Source: Candidatus Pelagibacter sp. | Lineage (GTDB): Bacteria; Pseudomonadota; Alphaproteobacteria; Paracaedibacterales; CAIOTO01 | Assembly (NCBI GenBank): GCA_013823725.1 | Contig: PNMQ01000008.1 | Coordinates: 110,222-174,221, forward strand | Length of the DNA: 64,000 nucleotides | Direction: 5' to 3' | Shown: positions 1 to 8,796 of the stretch, in pieces | Numbering within the stretch: the stretch's first letter is position 1 | How the letters are laid out: each line of letters starts with the position of its first letter | The notes under the pieces: model-generated | The model's database searches: none | Seen by the model: only the letters and a program-made list of their open reading frames with translations | What the model was told of the DNA's origin: nothing | Made by a program: the position numbers and the translations under genes

Positions 1-99
1 AGAAGGTCCGTTGAAGAGCTATTTCCACAAAAGAAACATAAAAAAAGAAGGCTTTCAGTAATGAATTTTATAAGCAATTTTCTATTTCAGACAAATTAA
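1..99 (+). CDS. Possible 3' end of a truncated upstream gene
   Basis: Frame 1 is open from the window edge to a TAA at 97-99 and encodes 32 residues with a basic KKHKKRR stretch. Frame 2 is also open to a TAA at 59-61, so the true frame cannot be decided. The short gap to rsmI on the same strand fits the tail of an upstream co-oriented gene. No family is recognisable. Confidence 0.25.
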   Translation, partial: RRSVEELFPQKKHKKRRLSVMNFISNFLFQTN

Positions 100-112
100 C
101 AGTAAATAAAAT

Positions 113-949
113 ATGAAATCTCAACTACTAAGATCTGGGCTATATTGCATAGCAACACCCATTGGGAATCTTAAAGATATTACTATTAGGGCTCTTGAAA
201 CACTTCAAAGTGTCGATTACGTTGTTTGTGAAGATACACGAGTCACAGCAAAATTAATGAATCACTATGGGATAAAAAAAAGGCTTGTAGTTTACAATGA
301 CCATTCCTCTGAAGTTGACCGTCAAAAAATAATTAATGATATCAAAGCAGGTTCCAGCATAGGCTTAGTAAGTGACGCAGGAACCCCATTAATTAATGAT
401 CCTGGCGTCAAATTACTAAGAGAATGCCATAAACACAATTGCTATATCACAACTTTACCAGGGGCATCTGCTGTCACATCTGGACTGATATTGTCAGGCT
501 TAGCCAGTCATCAGTTCTCATTTCTGGGTTTTTTTGATCCTAAAGCATATGAAGAAATAAGATATAGACCTGGGACTCTCATTTTTTTTGAATCTCCTCA
601 CAGGCTGATACAAACGTTAGAATTCTTTAAAAAAATTGAAGAAAATAGATCTATTTCTGTTGTGCGTGAAATATCTAAAATGTATGAAGAAATACAATCT
701 GGAAATGCGGAAACCCTTCTTAGCCATTATACGAAGAAACCACCTAAAGGTGAGATTGTTATTGTTCTTGGAGACTTGCCACACACCAAATTATCAGACA
801 AAAACATCCGCAATATCATCGACACGTGCCTACAATCTATGTCTGCAAAAGAAACAACGGAATACATAAAACTGATGCATAAAGATCTTCCAAAGAAAAA
901 AATATATAACATGGTACTGGATGCTTTGGACAAACACGTTGTAGAATGA
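113..949 (+). CDS. rsmI: 16S rRNA (cytidine-1402-2'-O)-methyltransferase RsmI
   Basis: SAM-dependent tetrapyrrole-methylase-fold enzyme that 2'-O-methylates C1402 in the ribosomal decoding centre. At 278 aa it has the usual family length. Signatures visible are ATPIGNL (residues 14-20), SDAGTPLINDPG (87-98), PGASA (116-120) and ESPHR (160-164). The ATG at 113 places the first beta strand normally at the N-terminus. It lies upstream of infC on the same strand with about 110 bases between them, so co-transcription is possible. The assignment is secure. Confidence 0.95.
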   Translation: MKSQLLRSGLYCIATPIGNLKDITIRALETLQSVDYVVCEDTRVTAKLMNHYGIKKRLVVYNDHSSEVDRQKIINDIKAGSSIGLVSDAGTPLINDPGVKLLRECHKHNCYITTLPGASAVTSGLILSGLASHQFSFLGFFDPKAYEEIRYRPGTLIFFESPHRLIQTLEFFKKIEENRSISVVREISKMYEEIQSGNAETLLSHYTKKPPKGEIVIVLGDLPHTKLSDKNIRNIIDTCLQSMSAKETTEYIKLMHKDLPKKKIYNMVLDALDKHVVE

Positions 950-1063
950 CACTAAAAAATAACATTGACTTCTCGACATACTGCAAAGATTCTGATATTA
1001 TTTAAGGAAAATGTATATTTTGGAGTTACTACAATAGTTCGAAACGTGAATGATATTAACAAC

Positions 1064-1591
1064 ATGAAGGACCATAAAAACAATGATGGGCCTGCCATTA
1101 ACGAAGAAATCAAAGCAGCAAAAGTTAGGCTAATTGGCCCTGATGGTGAAATGATTGGTGTTCTTGACAAAAAAGATGCTATACAAAAAGCGTACGAATT
1201 TGGGCTTGATCTTGTAGAAATTTCTCCTAATGCAGAACCTCCTGTTTGTAAAATTCTAGATAATGGAAAATACAAATATGAATTGCAAAAGAAGAAAAAT
1301 GAAGCAAAAAAGAAGCAAAAAATTGTTGAGCTTAAAGAGCTTCAAGTAGGACCACTAATCAGCATTAATGACTTTGAAGTAAAAAGAAGAGCAGCTGAAA
1401 AGTTTTTAGGTGAAGGCAATAAAGTAAAAGTTGTGATGCGATTTAAAGGACGACAAATGAGCCACCCTGAAATTGGAATGGCTGTAATTGACCGCTTTAA
1501 AAACGCATTAGTTGATCACGCAAAAATAGAAACTTCCCCAAAATTAGAAGGCAAACAGATTCTAATGATTCTTGGACCTAAAACCAGCTAA
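1064..1591 (+). CDS. infC: Translation initiation factor IF-3
   Basis: IF-3 binds the 30S subunit, prevents 50S association and checks the start codon and initiator tRNA. The IF3-N signature (AINEEIKAAKVRLIGPDGE) and the lysine-rich linker followed by the IF3-C domain are clear. The frame stays open upstream to a TTG at 965, but the family normally begins just before the DGP-x-IN motif, which favours the ATG at 1064. There is no good ribosome binding site before 1064. A GGAG at 1022-1025 lies 8 nt before an in-frame ATA at 1034, and an in-frame ATT lies at 1055; infC often uses rare start codons. rpmI and rplT, the usual downstream partners, are absent. Confidence 0.93.
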   Translation: MKDHKNNDGPAINEEIKAAKVRLIGPDGEMIGVLDKKDAIQKAYEFGLDLVEISPNAEPPVCKILDNGKYKYELQKKKNEAKKKQKIVELKELQVGPLISINDFEVKRRAAEKFLGEGNKVKVVMRFKGRQMSHPEIGMAVIDRFKNALVDHAKIETSPKLEGKQILMILGPKTS

Positions 1592-1601
1592 AGGATATAC
1601 A

Positions 1602-1904
1602 ATGTACAACGTAATGCTTATAACACTATTGATCGTTACTACGCTGATGATCATTATCATTCTTTTCCAAAAAACGGATGGGAACAGCTCTGTGCTTGGA
1701 TCAAGCGGATCCAGTGGAATGTTTTCAGCACGAGGAACAGCTAACTTATTGACGCGTATTACATCTGTTCTTGCGACAATATTCTTGTCACTTTGTGTGT
1801 TAATGATGTGGCATTCAGCACATTATTCTGCAAAACCAAAAAAACTTTTTGAGCAAACCTCTGAAAAAGCACAGCAAAAAACAAACGATCAAACAAAAAA
1901 ATAA
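1602..1904 (+). CDS. secG: Preprotein translocase subunit SecG
   Basis: Small inner-membrane component of the SecYEG channel that assists SecA-driven export. The 100-residue product has two hydrophobic segments (roughly residues 3-23 and 50-75) separated by a Ser/Gly-rich loop containing GSSGSSGMF, typical of SecG, and a lysine-rich tail. The ATG at 1602 is preceded by AAGGATAT, a good ribosome binding site. The in-frame TTG at 1572 would lie inside infC and is less likely. The secG-pyrG order is seen in many Proteobacteria. Confidence 0.88.
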   Translation: MYNVMLITLLIVTTLMIIIILFQKTDGNSSVLGSSGSSGMFSARGTANLLTRITSVLATIFLSLCVLMMWHSAHYSAKPKKLFEQTSEKAQQKTNDQTKK

Positions 1905-1922
1905 ATCACTGGGGTTTTAAAA

Positions 1923-3560
1923 TTGGATCATTCTCTTTCAACATCTGAATCAAAATTTATATTCATTACAGGAGGAGTCAGCTCTTCTTTAGGAAAAGGA
2001 CTTTCTGCAGCATCTTTAGGTGCCCTACTTCAATGCAGAGGATACAGTGTTCGTATTAGAAAGTTAGATCCCTATTTAAATATAGATCCTGGCACATTAA
2101 GCCCTTACCAACATGGTGAAGTTTTTGTAACCGATGATGGAACAGAAGCTGATCTTGATTTGGGGCACTACGAAAGATTTACAGGCGTTAATGCAAAAGG
2201 TTCTGATTATTGTACAACAGGTAAAATTTACTCCACAGTTTTGTCTAGAGAAAGACGTGGTGATTATTTAGGCGCAACCGTACAGGTTATTCCACACATC
2301 ACAGATCAGATGAAAGCATTTATTCTTAATGAAACAGATGATGTTGATTTTGTGATTTGTGAAATTGGAGGAACAGTAGGTGACATAGAAGGATTACCCT
2401 ATCTTGAAGCTATTAGACAGCTTAAAAATGATTTAGGCCAAGAACGTGTAATGTTTATCCATTTAACTCTTCTTCCCTATGTTTCCACTGCTGGCGAATT
2501 AAAAACAAAGCCAACTCAACACTCTGTTAAAGAGCTACTGAGATCAGGTATTCAGGCAGATCTACTATTATGTCGATCCGACCGACCAATCCCCGTTGAT
2601 GCCAAAAAGAAGTTAGCACAATTTTGCAATGTTCCTCCACAAAGGGTTATTGCAGCTCTTGACGCTGATAATATCTACAAAGTCCCACTGCAATACCACG
2701 CAGAAGGATTTGATGAACAAATTTGCAAATATTTCAGAATACCTACTGAAAAATTAGACCTATCTGTTTGGGAAGATATTGTTAAAAAAATTGATGCGAA
2801 TAAAAATTCTATCACCATTGGTATTGTTGGAAAATACGTACAACTACCAGATGCCTATAAATCAATTTTTCAAGCTTTGCAACATTCTGGATTTGTAAAC
2901 AATCTCAATATTGACGTGAAACTCATCGATTCAGAAGATGAAATAAACTGTATTCAGGAAATTGCCCTTTGTGATGGAGTTATTGTTGCTGGAGGATTTG
3001 GTTCTCGTGGCATTCAAGGTAAAATTGATGCTATCCAATATTTAAGAGAACAAAAAATTCCAACTTTGGGTATTTGTCTTGGTATGCAGCTTAGTATTAT
3101 TGAAGCATGTCGGAACCTTTTAGGTATTAAAGATGCCTCTAGCACAGAGTTTGGCCCCACCACCGAACCCGTTGTATGTCTGATGACAGAGTGGCTTAAA
3201 GAAAATAGCGTTGAAACACGTACAATAAACGAAGATCTTGGTGGAACAATGCGTCTAGGTGCCTATCCATGTTCTATCAAACAAGGAACACTTGCTGAAA
3301 AAATGTATGGCACGACAACCATTTCAGAAAGACATCGCCATCGATACGAAATTAACTTAAAATACAAAGATAAACTTAAAGAGCAAGGTCTTATATTTTC
3401 TGGGTTATCTCCAGATGGACAGTTGCCTGAAATTCTTGAATACACGGATCATCCATGGTTTATAGCTGTTCAGTTTCACCCAGAATTAAAATCAAAACCC
3501 TTTGATCCTCACCCCTTATTTGTAGGCTTAACAAAGGCAGCTTACGAACATAAAAAATAA
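1923..3560 (+). CDS. pyrG: CTP synthase
   Basis: Catalyses ATP-dependent amination of UTP to CTP using glutamine, the last step of de novo pyrimidine nucleotide synthesis. The N-terminal synthetase domain (about residues 1-270) begins with [12 protein letters not shown] and contains [10 protein letters not shown]. The C-terminal class I glutaminase domain has the nucleophile Cys385 in GICLGMQ and the His519/Glu521 pair in QFHPE. The 545-residue length is standard. The start is a TTG at 1923 with a GGGG element about 9 nt upstream; no ATG lies near the required N-terminus. It follows secG by 18 nt. Confidence 0.97.
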   Translation: MDHSLSTSESKFIFITGGVSSSLGKGLSAASLGALLQCRGYSVRIRKLDPYLNIDPGTLSPYQHGEVFVTDDGTEADLDLGHYERFTGVNAKGSDYCTTGKIYSTVLSRERRGDYLGATVQVIPHITDQMKAFILNETDDVDFVICEIGGTVGDIEGLPYLEAIRQLKNDLGQERVMFIHLTLLPYVSTAGELKTKPTQHSVKELLRSGIQADLLLCRSDRPIPVDAKKKLAQFCNVPPQRVIAALDADNIYKVPLQYHAEGFDEQICKYFRIPTEKLDLSVWEDIVKKIDANKNSITIGIVGKYVQLPDAYKSIFQALQHSGFVNNLNIDVKLIDSEDEINCIQEIALCDGVIVAGGFGSRGIQGKIDAIQYLREQKIPTLGICLGMQLSIIEACRNLLGIKDASSTEFGPTTEPVVCLMTEWLKENSVETRTINEDLGGTMRLGAYPCSIKQGTLAEKMYGTTTISERHRHRYEINLKYKDKLKEQGLIFSGLSPDGQLPEILEYTDHPWFIAVQFHPELKSKPFDPHPLFVGLTKAAYEHKK

Positions 3561-3695
3561 ATTTCGTTTATTTCTGTAATGATTGATGTGTTACTGAATG
3601 TGAAAAAACAAGAAAAACCTTTTCTTTCACACAAAAGAAGTATAGAATATAGAAATTAGTATATGATTAAATTATTCCATGTGTAAGGTTAAAGT

Positions 3696-4028
3696 ATGGC
3701 ATTAAAAATTCGTTTAGCTCGCGGTGGTGCAAAAAAACGCCCATTTTATAAAATTGTAATCGCTGAAGCTACATCCCCACGTGATGGTCGCTTTGTAGAA
3801 CGCGTCGGTTCTTATAACCCTGTTCTAACAGCGGATCACCCAGAAAGAGTTGTATTAAACCAAGAAAGAATTCAATACTGGTTAGGTATTGGGGCTCTTC
3901 CAACAGATAGAGTTTCTTTATTCCTAACAAAAGCTGGTTTGGTTAAAGATGTTAAAAAATCTAATAACCCAACAAAGGCTCTACCTAAGAAAAAAGCTCA
4001 AGAAAGAATGAAAGCGGAACAAGCTTAA
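3696..4028 (+). CDS. rpsP: 30S ribosomal protein S16
   Basis: Primary ribosomal protein needed for 30S assembly. The N-terminal [20 protein letters not shown] and the segment R-x-G-x-YNP are diagnostic; the length (110 aa) fits the longer alphaproteobacterial form with a basic tail. AAGG lies upstream of the ATG. In most bacteria rpsP heads an operon with rimM, trmD and rplS, but here an intrinsic terminator follows directly and none of those genes is in the window, so it is a single-gene unit. Confidence 0.97.
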   Translation: MALKIRLARGGAKKRPFYKIVIAEATSPRDGRFVERVGSYNPVLTADHPERVVLNQERIQYWLGIGALPTDRVSLFLTKAGLVKDVKKSNNPTKALPKKKAQERMKAEQA

Positions 4029-4048
4029 GCCTCTTTATTTCATTTCTC

Positions 4049-4085
4049 AAAAAGGATACTTGGCCTTAGCTCAAGTATCCTTTTT
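4049..4085 (+). terminator. Intrinsic terminator after rpsP
   Basis: A perfect 14-bp inverted repeat (arms 4049-4062 and 4072-4085) encloses a 9-nt loop, and a run of T residues forms and extends the distal arm. It begins about 20 nt after the rpsP stop codon and ends that transcript. Confidence 0.9.
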
Positions 4086-4918
4086 TTATATTCATCATAA
4101 ATCTTTAAATTTTTTTTAAAATCTTCATACTATCTTTGTTTTCTCTATTCAAATCCTGAGTTCATACGCTTGATCCTTAAGCAAAAATATTTGAATATAT
4201 CCCATAGACATCTCAACAAAATTTAGTGTTTAATTGTTCTGTATGAAAAGCTGTTTAAAAATAAATTGAAAGGCTCCAACGATTTTTTTTCTGAGTATAT
4301 TTTTCGATAAGATTAAATTTGAGGATTCAAGACTAAGCGTTCTGCGCATTTCAATGCGTCTACTGCTTATTCATTATGAATGATTTGAATCATCTGTCAC
4401 AACAACGCGGCAAAGCAATGTTAAACATAGAATGTTGAGATCAACGAGGAATTTAAAATCTCTGTATTCACAGATAAAAAAAGTTTTTTTTGTGTGTTCA
4501 ATGTTAAATAATTAAGAATTTTTGATAACTTACGTTATTGACTTCACCTCATCCAAGATGCCTATGAAGCATACAAGTCTCTGAAATATCTTGTAGGTAT
4601 ATGAACTGAGATTATTACCTCGCATATTTTTTAAGGCTTATATTTCAATATTTGCAGTAGAATTAAAGATTTTTCTCGCAGTCTCTATGCTCTAAGACCA
4701 GCATATCGTAGCCATACAACTTAAATCCTATAAACCCTGTTGAATATTAAACCATCTCAAAGTTTTTCATAGATAGAAAAAGCTTCTAAAATTATTATAC
4801 ACATCTTCACAATAATATTTAAAATTCTATCGAAATATGAATCATTCATATTCATTGAGATTGTGAAAGATTATTTTTAATAAATATGAAAAATCAAATA
4901 TTATAAAAAGGAGGAAGA
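4086..4918. other. Gene-poor AT-rich region with palindromes
   Basis: About 830 bases without any supported gene. All six frames are broken often. Two related palindromic spots are visible: an ATTCAT-T-ATGAAT palindrome at 4369-4381 that runs into ATGATT-TG-AATCAT at 4380-4393, and a 9-bp-arm palindrome around C4843 (4834-4852). No tRNA, tmRNA, SRP RNA or DnaA-box cluster was recognised. Short stretches look faintly protein-like but are interrupted. It could be a decayed gene or a regulatory region. Confidence 0.4.
4834..4852. repeat. 19-bp perfect palindrome
   Basis: Nine-base arms AATATGAAT and ATTCATATT flank a single C. The lack of loop suits a protein-binding operator better than an RNA hairpin. 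It is about 80 bases upstream of the small ORF at 4919, and related ATGAATGATT sequence occurs near 4376-4393. Confidence 0.5.
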
Positions 4919-4975
4919 ATGATTACTGTTAGAATAGTCCCTAAGCAAAAACATGTTAAACCATCATCAGAATGA
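4919..4975 (+). CDS. Possible 18-codon micro-ORF with strong Shine-Dalgarno
   Basis: An AAGGAGG sequence about 4 nt before an ATG opens an 18-codon frame (MITVRIVPKQ...SSE) ending in TGA at 4973-4975. This is one of the best ribosome binding sites in the window, yet it serves no long gene. It may be a small protein, a leader peptide, or the preserved 5' end of a decayed gene. No homology is recognised. Confidence 0.3.
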   Translation: MITVRIVPKQKHVKPSSE

Positions 4976-5007
4976 AACTTCCTTTTATCTTTTTATATAT
5001 TTATATC

Positions 5008-5038
5008 AAAAAAAAAAATTGTTAAGCTTTCAATTTTT
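5008..5038 (-). terminator. Intrinsic terminator for the exported protein gene at 5041
   Basis: Read on the minus strand, 8-bp arms (5031-5038 and 5014-5021) flank a 9-nt loop and are followed by a long T run (the A run at 5008-5018 on the plus strand). It starts immediately after the stop codon of the 5041-6744 gene. Confidence 0.75.
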
Positions 5039-5040
5039 AA

Positions 5041-6744
5041 TTAACTGACAGTTAAAACACCGTTGTTATTACTGAAGTTAGTTATTCCATTACCACTTGG
5101 CAGTAATAATCCTTTTTGAGCATCACAGCTGAATCCACCGACTGTTGCAACGTTGGTTGTTGTTACAGTATTGGTTGCAGGTGTAGCTAATGCTGTAGAA
5201 CCTGGCGTTACAGCCCCAGCAGCAGGTGTTGTTATAGGAGCAACCGTATTTTGGCTACAACCATATGTAATACTCCATTTAACGCTTCCAGGGACTTTTA
5301 AAGGCTTGTTACTAGCTGCGACCATGTTTCCATTAATATTTACTTTATAAAAGTTGTTAACTCCATCTTGACCATAAAAATTAACTGTATAGATATTACA
5401 TCCGGCAGGTAGTTTACCAAGAATCTGTGGATCTACCATACATGTTTGTCCGTCTACATTGGTCAAACTCATGCCTACGTCTTGCTCTGACTTAGAAATA
5501 GGTTTACCTTTAGTATCTACAGTTTTTCCATCTGAACTACCCAGGTCATTTAAATCACGAGTCATGAAGCTTAACGCTCCTAATTTTCCATACTGTCTTC
5601 CATATTCCATCGCAACTCTAGCAGCTGATAATACTGCATTTCTTTGATCTTCAGAAATATTACCTGGTGCATAGTCTCCTATTAATTTATCTACCGCAAC
5701 ATTCACAATATTGGGTTGATTAATCATGAGAGATCTCATCAATATTTCTTGACGAGCACGTGCAGGATTATCCAATGCTTTCACGACGGAACCTATTGTT
5801 CTCATGTTATAGGGAGAATCTGACATTTCTTCCATAGCATTCAAAACCCCTTTTATGGTTTCTTCAAGAATAAAGTCTTGAACCTTAGAGTTAATGTATG
5901 AAGACATTTTATGAGAAGCACGTTTTTGTTCAAAAGCTCCAGAGTCTGTTAAGGTCATAGGCATCGGAGCAGGCATCAATCCTCCCGAACCAGCGACCAT
6001 CCCCCCTTGTGTTACCATACCCGGAACACCAGTGACACCAGCAGAGCCATCCGCTGAAATAGTCATTGGAGATGTTCCATCCATTGATATTGAAGGATTA
6101 GCTCCTCCTGCGGTAACAACCATAGGCGTACCGACCAAAGATGTTGCCGAACCAGATCCACCTGCAGTAATCACCATCCCTGGCCCACTAGAAGTACCTC
6201 CTATTGTTGAAGCTACATCAGTGGATCCCGCTATTGTTCCAACTGAACCAGCAGCACCTGCTGTACCGACTACCGGTGAAACTGAACTAGCAACAACGCC
6301 CGCAGCAATATCTGTAGAAACAATAGAACCTGTTGATGAAACTGTTCCAGAAGAATCTGTAGCTGTAGCTCCTGTTGTGCTAATAATACCTGGAGTTGCG
6401 TTTCCTGAAGCAATCACACCACCGGATCCAGTAGATGATTGCTGTTGTGCTATTAGAGCTTTTAAATTTTGTGCTGCAATTTGTGCTTGTGCAAATTGTT
6501 GATCAGTAGTTCCTGGCGCTGCTGAATCAGAACTTTTATCTGTTGCTATTACTGCAGGATCTTTTGCCCCAATTCCAGTTGCTATTGTACCGTCTACAAC
6601 TGGAATTGGAGGATTAGCACCCAATGTACCTTGAACAGCAAATACTTCATTTGAAAACATTCCCAAAGTTATATGGCACAGAGCAATATAAGAACTAAAG
6701 TTCTTTAGATAATTCATTTTTTCTTTACTCATTTTTTTTTTCAT
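5041..6744 (-). CDS. Exported low-complexity Ser/Thr/Gly/Ala-rich protein of unknown function
   Basis: No family is recognised. The frame extends to 6819, but the ATG at 6744 has AAGGA about 7 nt upstream and gives a standard signal peptide: Lys-rich n-region, hydrophobic core, cleavage near EVFA. Residues of about 75-260 of the 567-aa product are a Gly/Ser/Thr/Ala/Val-rich tract with repeating short units (for example GTSSGPGMVITAGG and related), predicted disordered or fibrous. Residues of about 270-430 are an ordinary mixed segment with helical character, and the C-terminal part has two separated Cys residues and Thr/Ala-rich linker. The composition suggests a surface or periplasmic structural protein or a host-facing factor. 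It is monocistronic, divergent from pgk, with its own terminator. Confidence 0.75.
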   Translation of the reverse strand: MKKKMSKEKMNYLKNFSSYIALCHITLGMFSNEVFAVQGTLGANPPIPVVDGTIATGIGAKDPAVIATDKSSDSAAPGTTDQQFAQAQIAAQNLKALIAQQQSSTGSGGVIASGNATPGIISTTGATATDSSGTVSSTGSIVSTDIAAGVVASSVSPVVGTAGAAGSVGTIAGSTDVASTIGGTSSGPGMVITAGGSGSATSLVGTPMVVTAGGANPSISMDGTSPMTISADGSAGVTGVPGMVTQGGMVAGSGGLMPAPMPMTLTDSGAFEQKRASHKMSSYINSKVQDFILEETIKGVLNAMEEMSDSPYNMRTIGSVVKALDNPARARQEILMRSLMINQPNIVNVAVDKLIGDYAPGNISEDQRNAVLSAARVAMEYGRQYGKLGALSFMTRDLNDLGSSDGKTVDTKGKPISKSEQDVGMSLTNVDGQTCMVDPQILGKLPAGCNIYTVNFYGQDGVNNFYKVNINGNMVAASNKPLKVPGSVKWSITYGCSQNTVAPITTPAAGAVTPGSTALATPATNTVTTTNVATVGGFSCDAQKGLLLPSGNGITNFSNNNGVLTVS

Positions 6745-6933
6745 TTTATTTTCCTTCTGCACCTGCTTTATCGAATATTGTAACTCTTTCAATAAAGATT
6801 CGCTTGATGGTCCACTCATTTATAAATTCATCGTAAAAGACAAATATTAAAAAAAAGTTTATTTTCAAAGATATTTTATTTTTTTAATTTTTCATGTTAG
6901 AGTCATTATATTAGCTTAGTATTTAAAGCATAC

Positions 6934-8178
6934 ATGCATCTAAAACATATAAAAAATTTAGGCTTAAGCGACCTTGAAAACAAATATATTCTTGTACGCG
7001 TGGATTGGAACGTACCAATGAATGCAGAATTAATTTCAGATTCAACAAGAATTACAAGCTCGATTCAAACAATTGAACATCTTGTTCAACACAAAGCCAA
7101 GGTGTTAATTCTGACCCATTTCGGACGTCCGCAATGCGCACGTGAACAATACAAAAATACCCAGCAATATGATTTATTTGCTTTTGAAGAAGAATATTCT
7201 TTAAAACATCTAAAAGCTGAAATTGAAAAAAATTTAAAACATCCTCTCCTATTTATAGATAATTTACTGGATCCTGAAACGCAAAACAGTCTTTTAAAAA
7301 TGAAAGCTGGAGATATAGCACTATGTGAAAACGTTAGATTCTATGGTGGTGAAGAACATAATGATGAAAAGCTTGCGCAGACACTATCAGAATTAGGTGA
7401 TATTTTTGTTAACGATGCATTTGCATGTAGTCACAGATCCCATGTCACAACCGTTGGATTGTCAAAATACCTACCCTCTTATGCTGGATTTAATGTAGCT
7501 AATGAGATCAATTATCTTGAAAAAATAACGCAATCACCGACGCGACCACTTTGGGCTATTGTAGGTGGATCTAAAATATCAACGAAGATCGATATTTTAA
7601 AATCTCTTATTCAAAAAGTAGATGGCGTTATTATCACCGGTGCTATGGCACACACCTTTATGAAAGCAAAGAGTTTATCGGTGGGTAATTCGTTATGGGA
7701 ACCTAACCACATTGAAACGGCATTAGATATTTTAAAACAAAGTCCCTGTGAAATTATATTACCCGTCGACGGATATGGTGGCGAAACATTATCTGAACCC
7801 CCTCAACTCTTTAGTGCACATACTATTCCAGAAAATAAATGTTTTTTTGATATCGGTCCTGAAAGTTTCAAACTATTTGAAGCAAAACTAAAAAATGCAA
7901 AAACCATTCTTTGGAATGGACCATCCGGTGTATTTGAACAATCTCCTTATGATTGGGGCAGTATGCAAATAGCAAAGCTGTGCGCACAACTGACTTCTAC
8001 ACATGGAGTCATCACTTTGGCAGGTGGTGGAGATACTCTTTCTGCCTTGTCCCAAACACAGCAATATTTTGGCATCGATTATAGTAAACAGTTTTCTTTT
8101 CTATCAACGGGTGGAGGATCTTTTTTAGAATGGATAGAAAAAGGAATATTACCCGGAATTAAGCCTCTCTATAAATAA
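6934..8178 (+). CDS. pgk: Phosphoglycerate kinase
   Basis: Interconverts 1,3-bisphosphoglycerate plus ADP with 3-phosphoglycerate plus ATP in glycolysis. The N-terminal domain carries ILVRVDWNVPMN, the LTHFGRP motif and the CENVRFYGGEE segment; the C-terminal nucleotide domain has VGGSKISTKIDIL, ILWNGPSGVFE and the glycine-rich LAGGGDTLSAL and STGGGSFLEW loops. The 414-aa length is normal. Its last 10 bases overlap the 3' end of the convergent UmuD-like gene. Together with pgi (56009) it indicates retained central carbohydrate metabolism. Confidence 0.97.
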   Translation: MHLKHIKNLGLSDLENKYILVRVDWNVPMNAELISDSTRITSSIQTIEHLVQHKAKVLILTHFGRPQCAREQYKNTQQYDLFAFEEEYSLKHLKAEIEKNLKHPLLFIDNLLDPETQNSLLKMKAGDIALCENVRFYGGEEHNDEKLAQTLSELGDIFVNDAFACSHRSHVTTVGLSKYLPSYAGFNVANEINYLEKITQSPTRPLWAIVGGSKISTKIDILKSLIQKVDGVIITGAMAHTFMKAKSLSVGNSLWEPNHIETALDILKQSPCEIILPVDGYGGETLSEPPQLFSAHTIPENKCFFDIGPESFKLFEAKLKNAKTILWNGPSGVFEQSPYDWGSMQIAKLCAQLTSTHGVITLAGGGDTLSALSQTQQYFGIDYSKQFSFLSTGGGSFLEWIEKGILPGIKPLYK

Positions 8179-8702
8179 CGACGTATTATAGATTTAAGAA
8201 CCCCAAAGATTGTAATCTCTGAACCAGGTAATATTTGAATATCAGAAACATCTGGATGATGCGCTTTTAAAAATATCGAATCATTTTCAGCTACATATTG
8301 TTTTAAAGTGTAGCCACCATTAACGTATGCAATCACAATATCTTTTGATTTAGGATTCTCGTTTTTTTTAATTAAGGCAAGGTCACCATCAAATATCCCT
8401 AATCCAATCATTGAATCACCAGAGACTGTGATTGCTACCGTATTGTGGTTGTTTTTCATGAATTTATTGATATCTATAAATATCTTTTCATCTTCTTCAA
8501 ACGAAAAAGGCTCTCCAGCTGAAACATATATATTAGAATAAGGAATAGGAACATCAAAACAAAAATCACCCTTGATATATTCTTTGATCTCTTTTTCTTT
8601 GCTGGATGGTATTCTAATTGTTTTAGTTTTTTCTCCAAACTGACCAGAATTAATTTTCCTACCTGCACCTTGACGTGCTCCGCCTCTTTTTTTTTGATCC
8701 AT
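8169..8702 (-). CDS. umuD: UmuD-like S24 autoproteolytic protein
   Basis: LexA/UmuD-type serine-lysine peptidase. Ser97 in SGDSM and Lys134 in YTLKQ form the predicted dyad, exactly 37 residues apart as in E. coli UmuD (Ser60/Lys97). An Ala62-Gly63 pair lies at the expected self-cleavage position about 34 residues before the serine. The N-terminus carries the RGGARQGAGRK motif common in UmuD homologues rather than a LexA winged helix, so it is more likely a polymerase V subunit or accessory than a repressor. No umuC is nearby and no GTTC-N7-GTTC SOS box is evident upstream. It is convergent with pgk. Confidence 0.8.
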   Translation of the reverse strand: MDQKKRGGARQGAGRKINSGQFGEKTKTIRIPSSKEKEIKEYIKGDFCFDVPIPYSNIYVSAGEPFSFEEDEKIFIDINKFMKNNHNTVAITVSGDSMIGLGIFDGDLALIKKNENPKSKDIVIAYVNGGYTLKQYVAENDSIFLKAHHPDVSDIQILPGSEITIFGVLKSIIRRYL

Positions 8703-8796
8703 AATCTCTCAAAATAACCTTTTAAATTAGGCCCACAAATTTAAAACTATGATAAAAAATATAGATAAAAGAAATATTAAATTAAGTTAGATAAAA

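Noticed and set aside
3599..3631. Possible hairpin TGTGAAA...TTTCACA after pyrG
   Set aside because: The 7-bp stem has a long loop and no T tract; an intrinsic terminator is not supported.
6032..6502. 156-codon open frame on the plus strand opposite the exported low-complexity protein
   Set aside because: It is a shadow created by the biased codon use of the Gly/Ser/Thr-rich tract on the minus strand; it has no ribosome binding site and its Pro/Val/Glu composition mirrors that tract.
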